The translations under genes were made by a program, and so were the position numbers. From Phoronis australis (Eukaryota > Phoronida > Phoronidae): a DNA stretch of 64,000 bases. Location of the stretch: the NCBI GenBank assembly GCA_002633005.1, contig NMRA01000186.1, positions 486,702 to 550,701 on the forward strand, in the 5' to 3' direction. Under the pieces are notes generated by a model. The model made no database searches and was not told the DNA's origin. It was given only the letters and a program-made list of their open reading frames with translations. Below are positions 26,205 through 36,841 of this stretch, piece by piece. Positions within the stretch are counted from its first letter, which is position 1; each line of letters opens with the position of its first letter.

Positions 26205-27339
26205 AGAAGGCACAATGAAAACATGACCACAAAGTTTGACATCCTCGCAAGTGTCAACATTCAACAAACTGTTGCCCAATTCAAAACATAAACATGCGAC
26301 TGATCCAGTCCTCAGGGACTCAGTTTATATAATTTCCACGCAAATACGCAAATAGACAATAATTTTTTGAGATTTGAAATCCCGTATGATTATGCTTTCC
26401 GGCCACAATTCACTTAACATTTTTATTTATTTACTTAGACGTCAAAGGTAACTAGATATATTCGTTTGTCTCAAAAAGGATGTAAATTTCCAAATCACAT
26501 ATTCTGTTCGTTTTTTTTCCTGGAATTGATTTCAAATGTGCAACGACTTATTTACCTGTGATGGGCTAAAGTAGCACGTCTACGTTTTGTTTGTTTTTGC
26601 GTGTGCAAATAGACAGAACCGGGAACAGGAATTGAACAGCAATTTCCTGTTCAGTTAATGTTTTTCTTTGACTAAAACCGTTTGACAAGATTGGAAACGA
26701 CGTACCAAAATATAAACTCAACGTCTAAGTTTTAGTTTTTAGATGTTCAAAATTGCTGCTGGAATATTCGCTATTTAAACTCTTCATAAAATTATTAATT
26801 TGTAGAGTTCCAAATGAGTATCGCAATTGATGAAGTTAAAAAAGACGGTAAGCCAAGTATATATTTCCCCTGTTCATATTTGTATTACCTTGAGCAAAAG
26901 TTTATTGACCTTTCATGCTTTGCTTTCGCCTTCAGCATCAGTCGACAATGTTTAAAGTGCCCCAGGGCCCTGCTTCTCGAAAAGTCTTTGCATTTCTCGA
27001 AACGCGTTGTCATCTGTCTTTTCGAGCAGGCTACGGATTTCTGTGCTCTGATTTTGAGTTAAAGACAAGTTCAGCCTTCGCCTGATTTCAGTGAAACTGA
27101 TTAAGCTTACCGTAGACTTGTTTTTGACGAAAAGACAAAAGTCAGCAAAGTCTTAAAGAAACAGGCCACTGTATGGATTTGACCTCAGTAGGACATCACT
27201 ATTGTGTCAAAGGCGCTTTTCATTAGATTTCAGCAGTATTGAATAAAGCTAGAGTTCAAGATCGAAAAACATAACTAAAATAGGACCATATCTTTATACT
27301 CCGTACATTCGTGGATTTTCAAAATTCGTCTGTGTCATC

Positions 27340-29230
27340 AATTTTCAACGGCCAATTTGTGGTGTACAACAATCGATCCAAACAGTAAAAACTTAAGTCT
27401 ATTTATTTTCCGGATAACAAGAGCAAAGATGGGGTATGTTTTAGAGGGTCACCAGGAGATGCTGCTGAAGTTGAATCAGTCCGAAAATCTAGCCCCGCCG
27501 TTGCATTGTCATCACATACCGCTATGTCAAGTTTCATTAAAATCTGTCAATCAGCTCTCTAGATATAACCCGAAAACTTTCTTCCCTTAAAAACTTCATT
27601 TGAAAAGCCGTTTATTGAAACCAAAATGCTGTCCGCACATGGTCATCATATATAACTATGTTAAATTTCAGTGAAATCTATCAATCGATTCTCTGGATAC
27701 GATCTAGAAACGCTACTTTTCCAATCAGCACTTACAAAAGCTTTTTTTTCACGACGCTGCAGTAGACAAATCCAACCCAAGGGTCCGGTGCATTGACATC
27801 ACATGTCTGTCAAGTTTCGTTTACATCAGTCAATCATTCTTATAGATATAAAGAATTTCTCTTCCCCTATAACACATAAAAACCCTTTGAGATCAAAATG
27901 GATAATAGGAGGCGCTGCAGTAATCGAATCCGCGTAAAAATTTATTACTGGTGGTGCATTGGCACCACATACCTCTGAGTAAAGTTTCATTAAAAATCCA
28001 TCAATCGCTTCAAAAGATATCAACTGGGAATGTTCTTCCCGAAATAGCACTAGGAGGTGCTGCATACCTCTGTGTCAAGTTTTCCCGCACGTCACTTTTC
28101 TTGATATCATCCAGAAACGCTCTTCCCAAGCAACACTTCAATGGCCCATTGACGAGAACAAAGAGGTCACGAGGAGGTGCTACAGAGGTAAAAAATTAAT
28201 GGTGCCCGCGCAACAATATCATACACCTGTGTGTAAAGTTTCTTTGTTCTCTACATATCATCCGTAATCGATCCCGCACAAAATAGCCACCAGTAGGCGC
28301 CGAAGTGGTCAAATTCCTGTACACCCGAAAGTGGTGCCAAAGACCATTCACTTTGGCCGCCCCAATTATTGTGTCATGGACCGTGGCGACGTCTGGCTAG
28401 TGTGTGTGCGCTGACGAAGTGAGCAAGGCGTTGATTAAGGCCGATTTCTTGCCACATTTGTATATTGCACGTACACGCCCGCTAGACGTCCGTCTACGGT
28501 CCATGAAACAACAATGGCCGCCAGTGGCCGTCCAATGGGATTTCGCTAAGAAACTTGTTTCCCTCTCCTCTGATGGTGCTGGCGCAATCCCATCATATAT
28601 TTCTGTGTTAGGTTTCACTAAATATGTCAATCAGTTCTTTGAATATCATCCGAAAAATCTTTTCCGAAAACAACACTTGAACAACCTCTCGTCTTAAAGG
28701 GCTACTAGGAGTGCTACATCAATCAAATCCGCCCGAAAATTTAATGGTGCTGATGCTTTGTTATCACAAATCACTGTGTCAACTTTCATTGAAATGACTC
28801 ACTCTATTCTCTGCGTATCACCTCGAAATGGTCTCACACAAAATGGCCATTAGGAGGCATTGCTTTCGAATCGGCTCAAAAAACAAATGTAGCCGGTCTA
28901 AACTGTTCTCTAGACACAATCCAGAAACGCTCTTCTCTACAAAAAAACCTTTGCCAAGAACAAAATCATTGGGAGGTGCTGCAGTGGTCGAATCCGCCAT
29001 AAAAATTTAATCATGCAGGCGTATTGATAACACACACTTTTTTGCAAAGTTTCATTGAAATCCGTCATCCTCCAAAAATACAAAAAGAGACATGCCTCCA
29101 AGACTCCAGCGGGAAAGGCATGGATTGTTCCAATGACGTCCTTCTCCTTTGTGCCAAATTCCGTCAAATTCCAACTAGGGGTTCTTGAGATTTTTGTGGG
29201 CGCATACAAATTGAATATCACTGGAGTTAG
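27340..29230. repeat. Degenerate array of the dispersed GGCCATTAGGAGGCGC-type repeat
   Basis: Words such as AAGTTTCATTAAAATC-GTCAATC, CTCTAGATATCATCC, AAACGCTCTTCCC and AGGAGGTGCTGCAGTGGTCG recur every 130-200 bp, about ten times. A GC-richer unrelated insert lies at about 28310-28560. Many open frames on both strands are by-products. Confidence 0.72.
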
Positions 29231-29514
29231 GTTTGCATTTCTAATTGCTTAAGAGCGTGTTCCATGAGGTCAAGTAAAACTGACAGAAAACAACTGTTCT
29301 TAAACTTAGAAAATAAGAAGAAAGCAACGTCTTGTGACAAGAGCGGCTTGGTGACGGATTCTTGGTAGCAATCCAACAAATCAACTCATATTAGCTACTG
29401 GAAAGTCAAAACTATTCTACAACAGGAAGTTTCGCAGCGCCTAGCCATAAGATACACAGTTGAGGTGGTCGACGTATCTGCAGGTGTCTGGACACTTAAG
29501 TAACACATGGAACC

Positions 29515-29736
29515 ATGAAGTCATTTGAGACAGTTTTCAAAGTTTTGCTCTCGCACTGCTTGCCTGAAGGTGACGAGCTGCGCTCTGATCCATACTTAGA
29601 GTATTCAACTAAAAATATGGCAATGTCAGATCAAGCAAATGGCACTCGCATTCGCCAGCTTAACATGAAGACAAAGTTGCCAGCCACAGATGCAATACTG
29701 AAACAAATTCACCTGAATTCATTAACTTGCAAATAG
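29515..29736 (+). CDS. Possible gene fragment related to the YHxSCY family
   Basis: Reads FETVFKVLLSHCLPEGDELR, then SDPYLEYSTKNMAMSDQANG and TRIRQLNMKTKLPATDAI. The D-x-Y-L-E-Y-S-x-K-N stretch resembles a later part of the same expanded invertebrate proteins as the 33-35 kb fragment; this is from memory of the family and is uncertain. No splice partner was found. Confidence 0.28.
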   Translation: MKSFETVFKVLLSHCLPEGDELRSDPYLEYSTKNMAMSDQANGTRIRQLNMKTKLPATDAILKQIHLNSLTCK

Positions 29737-29739
29737 GTG

Positions 29740-30589
29740 ATGACGATTATCTGCAGAAAGTAACACAGGAGCACCAGTGAGTAGTTTCAGCTGACATGGA
29801 GGAAGAATGACGCATGACGTCACAGGCCATGGACCGTAGGCCACAGGAGACCTAGAAAACCACTTCTGCGACCTCTTTAGGGGGGAACTTAAATTCTGGT
29901 GTTTTTGATGTCACAAATCATTTTACTTTCTGAGTCAAAAACGTTCCCGCGCTTAAACTTGCACATTTTTGTGAAATTTGATTTTAAAATTGTGCCAATT
30001 CAGCAAATTCTACATGGAAAATTAAGTGTCCATGAAGGATGATACTGCAGATAACATTCCTACAGGCTGTATTAGGTCATAGCAAACACATACTTTGTTA
30101 TATTTTTCAATTAAAATATAGAATTATAGAAGAAATATGAATTTATAGGTGACCTTTTTTAGCAAAATAGTGTTTTATGCTGTTTTGCTGTTGGTAAAGC
30201 TAATTGTCAAACTCACTACGTCTCACCTTTACCTAATCACACATTTACTAATCTGTCATACAAAACCAATCATTGTTACAAGTTCAAAGCATACAATTTG
30301 TCAAAAAATGGAGACAAAAGGTATAGAATGACAACAAATGCAATCCGATGAAGTACAAAAGGCCGAGAAATTAACAATGAAGATAAAAAGCTATTACAAG
30401 AGACGTAAATATGAAAATAGAAAAATGTTTCATAAATCACCAGGCTGACTGGGCCAGTTACTAGCCTAGTTTCTGTCTCTTGAGAAGTTGTCTTTCCAAG
30501 TTCCTCTGGCTGGGATGCAAGTCCATCACACCGTTACTCATTATCTGACTCAATTTCATCACTCACTTTGACAAACTTATAGTTTTTTG
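29740..30589. other. Gene-free stretch
   Basis: No supported feature seen. Confidence 0.35.
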
Positions 30590-31661
30590 TGTTATTTTTT
30601 TGTTAAAAAGTTTTATTGTTATCGTAATGCAATAAAGGCAAACAATATAAACATTCGCGCGCACAGTCACGCTCACATTCATACACAGGGGGGCCATTGG
30701 TTGTATGTAGTATAAATTAAAATAAAGGTGCTAGAAGGGCCCATCGTTCCTCGAAGTAGAGATACCTGCACTGTTTGTAGTACATAACATTTTCTACTTT
30801 GTAGTATTCAAAAACAAAATGTTTAAAAAGTGCAAAATATGGTTCTACATTCTGAAGTCTTTGCTTGTGTATGTGGTACTTGCCTAAACATAAAAGTAGA
30901 TTTATGATTTTTGGTCCATTAAAGGAGCCAAACATTACGTCAAAATGATCAAGTTTCATATCAATTCCGCAGAGGTTTTTTATCCAGTTTTCAACAGTTT
31001 TCCAAAAACTTTGGACACGTAAACAAGACCAATACAAATGAAAAAGGTCTTCAGAATGAGAATTAAAAAAGTACAACTATCTGAATTTCTAACACCAATC
31101 TTACTCAAAACCTATTGGTTCCGAGTAGTCTGTGAGTTAAACGTATTTAAAACCATTTTAGCTGGACATCACAAGAAAAGTTAATAGAATAAGAATAAGC
31201 TTTTCTCCACCACTCACGGGGAATTACGGTATTCAACTGTTTTTCCCAATTTTCCTCAAATTTGGGTTTTTATATAGCTTTTGTATTAAGTGGGTATAAA
31301 TTTGTTGATTGACTTTTTGTCTCGATATAAGAATGGAATTAAATGTTGTGCAAAAAGGCAAGGTTATCTCGATTTCACTACATGGCCTAATTTGAGAATG
31401 ACGAATAGTTTGACGAATTGCACTTCGGATACCCCAAAAAGATGTAAATGATGGAGAAAACCTGTATCTTTCACAAAAACACTGGTAAGACATAAAATGA
31501 CCATTATGGTTCAACAAATCGCGGATAAAAATTATCCCTCTTTTATACCAGTCATTGTAGAAAACAGACTTTTTATCAATCAAAATATGTTCATTATGCC
31601 AGAGTGGTTTGTAATAAAATTCCTCTTTAATGTGATAATCTAGAGAGTACTTCCCCAACAA
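30590..31661 (-). mobile_element. L1/Tx1-like LINE 3' end (ORF2 C-terminus and 3' UTR)
   Basis: Two minus frames: 31661-31233 (NEHILIDKKSVFYNDWYKRG, then IIFIRDLLNHNGHFMSYQCF) and 31076-30717 (DLFHLYWSCLRVQSFWKTVE, then LLLCLGKYHIHKQR and FEERWALLAPL). H-L-(F/Y)-W-x-C-x-x-V-x-x-F-W, the Y-x-I-(H/Y)-K-x-R block and a terminal W are the usual end of L1-type ORF2. The 3' UTR ends near 30590 in an A-rich tail with AATAAA. No TSD was found. The coding part is broken between the two frames. Confidence 0.75.
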
Positions 31662-31822
31662 CTAAAAATACTTAATCTTACAGTTTTGGCAGTTGCACAT
31701 TTCAGTGCATTTTAGTCCAGCATTTACTCAAGAACAAAATTGTTTAACAACAATTCAGTCTGATTCCATTTTGGACTAAGGAATTGTAGAATAGAGTTAT
31801 TCCATTTAATTTCGACTTCAGA

Positions 31823-33047
31823 TTTCTAGTTCGGACACATAAATTACAACCTGTTTTGGACGATGTTTCCTCGAGGAGTGACTTTAACAGAGACAAATGC
31901 AATATTTCTAGTTCGGACACATAAATTACAACCTGTTTTGGACAATATTTCCTCGAGGAGTGACTTTAACAGAGTCAAATGCAATAATTCTAGTTCGGAC
32001 ACATAAATTACAACATGCTTTGGACAATGTTTCCTGAAGGAGTAACTTTAACAGAGTCAAATGCAATATTTCAAGTTCGGACACATAAATTACAACCTGT
32101 CTTGGACGATGTTTCCTCGAGGAGTGACTTTAACAGAGTCAAATGCAATATTTCTAGTTCGGACACATAAATTACAACCTGTTTTGGACAATGTTTCCTC
32201 GAGGAGTGACTTTAACAGAGTCAAATGCAATATTTCTAGTTCGGACACATAAATTACAACCTGTTTTGGACAATGTTTCCTCGAGGAGTGACTTCAACAG
32301 TCAAATGCAATAATTCTAGTTCGGACACATAAATTACAACCTGTTTTGGACAATGTTTCCTCGAGGAGTGACTTCAACAGTCAAATGCAATATTTCTAGT
32401 TTGGACACATAAATTACAACATGTTTTGGACGATGTTTCCTCGAGGAGTGACTTTAACAGAGACAAATGCAATATTTCTAGTTCGGACACATAAATTACA
32501 ACCTGTTTTGGACAATATTTCCTCAAGGAGTGACTTTAACAGAGTCAAATGCAATAATTCTAGTTCGGACACATAAATTACAACATGTTTTGGACAATGT
32601 TTCCTGGAGGAGTAACTTTAACAGAGTCAAATGCAATATTTCTAGTTCGGACACATAAATTACAACCTGTTTTGGACGATGTTTCCTCGAGGAGTGACTT
32701 TAACAGAGTCAAATGCAATATTTCTAGTTCGGACACATAAATTACAACCTGTTTTGGACAATGTTTCCTCGAGGAGTGACTTTAACACAGTCAAATGCAA
32801 TATTTCTAATTCGGACACATAAATTACAACCTGTTTTGGACAATGTTTCCTCGAGGAGTGACTTTAACACAGTCAAATGCAATATTTCTAGTTCGGACAC
32901 ATAAATTACAACCTGTTTTGGACAATGTTTCCTCGAGGAGTGACTTTAACACAGTCAAATGTAATATTTCTAGTTCGGACACATAAATTACAACCTGTTT
33001 TGGACAATGTTTTCTCGAGAAGTGACTTTAAGTCGAATGCAATATTT
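31823..33047 (-). repeat. 82-bp minisatellite, about 15 copies, derived from coding sequence
   Basis: Unit (plus) CTAGTTCGGACACATAAATT, ACAACCTGTTTTGGACAATG, TTTCCTCGAGGAGTGACTTT, AACAGAGTCAAATGCAATATTT. Two units lack 3 bp. The last copy merges without break into the minus-strand exon of the YHxSCY gene fragment, so the unit is an amplified piece of that exon's end (protein K-V-T-x-R-x-N-I-V-Q-N). Confidence 0.93.
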
Positions 33048-34980
33048 CCCCATGCGAGATTTTTGTTGCTCCACAACTTCAAAGCAAAACTCTTGAAACA
33101 CATCTGTGAAATTTCATTGCTTTCACTATCGTTAGATGTCTGTTTTGTCAATGGTCTTGTGAAGCTTTTGTAGCAAGAATGATGGTATCTGGCTTCGAGT
33201 GCTACCAGATCTCTTCCTTGTAATCTGATCAAAAGGTCCTTGTCATTTCCTGCCTTAGCTGCATACAACAACAACCCACCTACAACCAAGCAAATGAAAA
33301 ATAAAAACCGTTGTCAACAAAGCTGTAGTGGTAAAATTAGAGGTAAGTAAGCGTCCAAAGCCCACCGTATCACCTTGAGCCCTTAAAGTAACTTGCGGTG
33401 CGTAGGCGCTGTACGTTCAAATGCCAAAAGGTGGTTGGCTGTTCCTACGTGCGCCTACGCTCCACTACAGCACTGGTTGTCAGAGTTTGACAATATCAGT
33501 ACATGCCTGTCCTACAAAACTATAGATGTTGACATGCACTCAATTCTTTATTACAATAACCGAATTGAAGTACAAAGATTGATCAAAAGACAGATAGAAA
33601 ACACTAAAAATAAGACGTGCAGATACAAGGCCTAGCCGGCTGTGCCCAAAAGTGAACAAGATACCCATGGGTTTGTATGCAAAATCGTCTGGAAAACAAT
33701 TTTTTATTTGAAAGTTAACATACAGTTTCAGATATGCACACAAGTTTTTTTAATCATGCAAGTATTCTAAATTGTACTTTCCCTCAAATAAATTTTGTAA
33801 CTTCAAATTACACATAAAATGGAACATTTGTAGAGTGTTCCAACAACAGTGTACAAAATTAATTTGTAAGCAAACTATCAACAAACTATGTTGAATGAGT
33901 ACAAAAATGACTGTTCTCAAAATATTTGCTATATACTTCGTTATTCTTCGACCATATGTGTGAAGCTCGACCTACATCTGAAATTAAGGCACCTATGCGC
34001 CTTTTAGCAAAACCTCTGAGTAAAAGTAGCTTGAAAATGTAAAGGTGGTGCTCCAGGTATAGGTGCATTCTGTAGTCAGTAATTACATTGATGGGCACAG
34101 GGTGTAATTTCCAAATTCAGACTCAAAGCCTAACCATCCACATTGCACAATTCAAGTGAATTTACTCGAATTGTGGCATGCAATTTTCGAGCTGAGCTTC
34201 CAGTATGGAGATTACCTCTCCCCCAACCATGGACATTACAAAAATATTTTTGATAGATATCTTACACCATGCCTAGAGTTATGGTTACTGGGAAAAGAAC
34301 AATGTACACAGAATAAAATGTTCATCTTGTTCTTGGGTTATGTGTCCTACCTGCATTTGAATGCCATCACACGGGCCTATTATTCAATGAATTACCTGGA
34401 TGCTCGATTCAAATACAAGCAGACCAGACACCGAGTCCAGGGAACACACTCTTTTTACCAGTTGTGCATATGAGGGCTTTCCAGTCAATACGTACCTTAG
34501 CCAACTCGCACCCAATTCAACTCGTACCCATGCTAAAACATTACTAATAAATTTTCATTTTCATTCACTAAATAACGGTAAAATTAAGTCGTTTTGCATA
34601 ACTATGGCTTGATTGATTGATTTTAATCACAGGTTTGCCAAATTAAATAATTTTGAAATACTTCAATTGAAATTTGACTTGGGTACAAGTTGACTTGGCT
34701 TTGAAGTGACCTGTTTCCCATTGAGGCGCTGATTACACCGTCACTGACTTAAGTGACTTGCGTCAATATTTCATTCTCCCAGAAAAAAAATAACACTAAC
34801 CATCATCTTGGTCGTAATCAGGGTGTTCTGTTCTCGGTATACTTTGTAGTTTCGTAATCTTTCCTCTTTGCTCTTTCAATCTTTGTAATGTCAGTAAGCT
34901 TATGTAACATGATTTGTGATACTGCTTCGAGCCCACGCCAATTCGTGAAGTTACTTGATGCAAATGCCAACTTGTGACAC
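33048..34980 (-). pseudogene. Two-exon fragment of an unknown protein with YHKSCY/YHHSCY motifs
   Basis: Exon at about 34980-34801 reads HQVTSRIGVGSKQYHKSCYI, then SLLTLQRLKEQRGK and HPDYDQDD, ending in phase 1 (gttagt). The next exon, 33279 downward after ttggttgtag, joins in phase: GGLLLYAAKAGNDKDLLIRL, then QGRDLVALEARYHHSCYKSF and TRPLTKQ. It then needs a frame change to continue as VFQEFCFEVVEQQKSRMGKY. The paired Y-H-x-S-C-Y motifs suggest metal binding. Similar segments occur in expanded, possibly mobile-element-linked invertebrate proteins; the function is unknown to me. The 3' end has been replaced by the 82-bp array. Confidence 0.5.
33300..34800. other. Intron of the YHxSCY fragment; nothing else supported
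   Basis: A 105-codon plus frame (34156-34473) reads LELWHAIFELSFQYGDYLSP but has no recognised domain or splice sites. A short GC-richer segment lies at 33390-33480. Confidence 0.3.
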
Positions 34981-35009
34981 CTCGTGCTCATTACAGTCTT
35001 CATCTCCAA

Positions 35010-36606
35010 GGGACAGTCATTCTTTCACACAGTCAATGTTTTTTGCCCATGCTAGTTTCGAGAAACAGATGCGATGAACTTACTGCTTGAAAGTATATGC
35101 AGCATTCATTGACAGCATCTCCTAAAGGAGCCGCCATGTTAGATTAGGTCTGCAGTTACTCAAGATGCCATCTTGTGTCAGTCTTTTGTTGGATTTAGCG
35201 CCACTTATTGTTCAATAATGTAACATTTGGGCTTACAAAAGAACTGCTTTTCTACAAAAATATGTGCAACTTAAAACGTGGGAACTTTCCAAGTTTAAAT
35301 TTCTTAATGGTATATGTATCCATATAGAAAAAATCAAGTTGCCCCCCTGACGTGGTCACAGGATGAAAAGGCTGGAGCTACAGCCCATGGCCTATCAGCC
35401 TCAGCTGATTTTTTCCTGCCCTTCTGGAGGTTGTAACCATCTCGCCTCTGCTATGTTGGGCATACGGTTTAGACATTGCCTCGATTGTCAATGCATCTTC
35501 AGTCAGATTCGATAGAACACTTTTTGCATTATCATAGAAGGAAGATTACGAGAGCCTAGATTTTTAGCATATTAGAGCGTAATATTGTTGCGCTAAATTT
35601 AAAGGAGAATGCAACTCGATTCAATTAGTTTTTGTTGCTGTCATGTCTATTTATATCCACATCACCTCGTACACAGTCGATCTCACCTAGCCGAAAGGTG
35701 TCGCGTTAACCTTTGAGGAAGGTCAGTACACCACGCAGCGACGTCTGTGAAAGATATTTTTCTTTAATCTTGTGGCCAAAACCAACTATCCCACAGTGAA
35801 CTACGTCTTATGAACGCAATTTATTTCCCAATTTTTCGCATACATAATTTCTAAATAATTAAACCCTTCCCGACAACACAGAGCTCCACTTTGTCAACTT
35901 AAAAATTATCAATGGTACAAAAATAGGTATAGATGAATGGCCGTGGAACACATCCTTTGCTCTAAATTTGTTAAAAAACAAAGGTGGTTTTTTGTTCAAA
36001 TAAATTACTTTTCGTTAAAATGGTGCTGCATCTCATAGAACAACCATTATCGTTATATACGTTTTCAGTCAATTGCTGACCTTTGTATCAACGTTTAATG
36101 GTAAGTTAACTACCATCATCACGGAAAACAAGGCTGGCTTATAAGGCAATTAATGTACTTACGATTTAGTTTATGCTTTGAGTTATCGTCAGCGTTACCA
36201 TGAGATATAATGTCCGTCTTGGTAGAATGTTGTGACTCATAGAAAACATTAAGGCTTACCAAAGACTAACAAGGTCGTTTTGAGTTTGGTGCTCTACATA
36301 GAGTGAGAGATGTTTTCTTGTAGTCGAGTATCCCGTGTTTAATTTAAGTTACCAATTGGAAATATTTTCATCACTCAAACGTCTTTTCCGGATTTGGCCA
36401 AAAAATTGTCTTTGCATATTTGTTACTTGGACATGTCAAATTCCAGAAAATTGCTTACATGTACCTTCAGTTCAACTACTTGTTCAGTTTTCGTTACGCA
36501 AACGTGAGATGTTTCCCCCGAAAAAAACACATTAACTAAACGTGTTGCAAATTTTTAATGGTGTCACGGCTACAGGTGAAAACTTTCAACTCTGCTTCGA
36601 CATCGT
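35010..36606. other. Upstream region of the Reeler gene
   Basis: No gene seen. It should hold the Reeler gene promoter and possibly a non-coding first exon, but I find no convincing TATA box near 36607. Confidence 0.35.
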
Positions 36607-36841
36607 ATGGGCGTTATCATCAAGATGGGCGTCAATTCTCAGGCAGTTTTCACATTGTATTCGATATTATTCGTTCCTTCAGGAGTGTATACATTTTCTG
36701 ACGGAGCAGGAAGAGATGCGTGTAGTACGTTTGAGCCCGAACACCTTATTGGACCCAACAGAGTGAAAGCACAGACTGATGCGAGCCCATTCTCTATCGT
36801 GGTTTCTAACGACTCGTACAACACAGGATCTAAAATTGGAG
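36607..36841 (+). CDS. Reeler gene exon 1: signal peptide and N-terminal Reeler half
   Basis: Codes for a hydrophobic leader (AVFTLYSILFVPSG) and then the Reeler signature: GRDACSTFEPEHL followed by the SPFSIVVSNDSYN strand. This matches the usual C-x-x-(M/F)-x-P-x-H start and the P-(Y/F)-x-I strand of Reeler domains. The exon ends in phase 1 at GGAG|gtatgc. Nine of the 78 residues could be trimmed if the second ATG (36625) is used. Confidence 0.8.

Noticed and set aside
26811-26860. Short exon-like piece between a tag acceptor and a gtaagcc donor
   Set aside because: Too short, no phase partner, and AT-rich surroundings make chance splice sites likely.
31823-33047. CRISPR-like array
   Set aside because: Units are contiguous 82-bp repeats with no unique spacers, in an animal genome.
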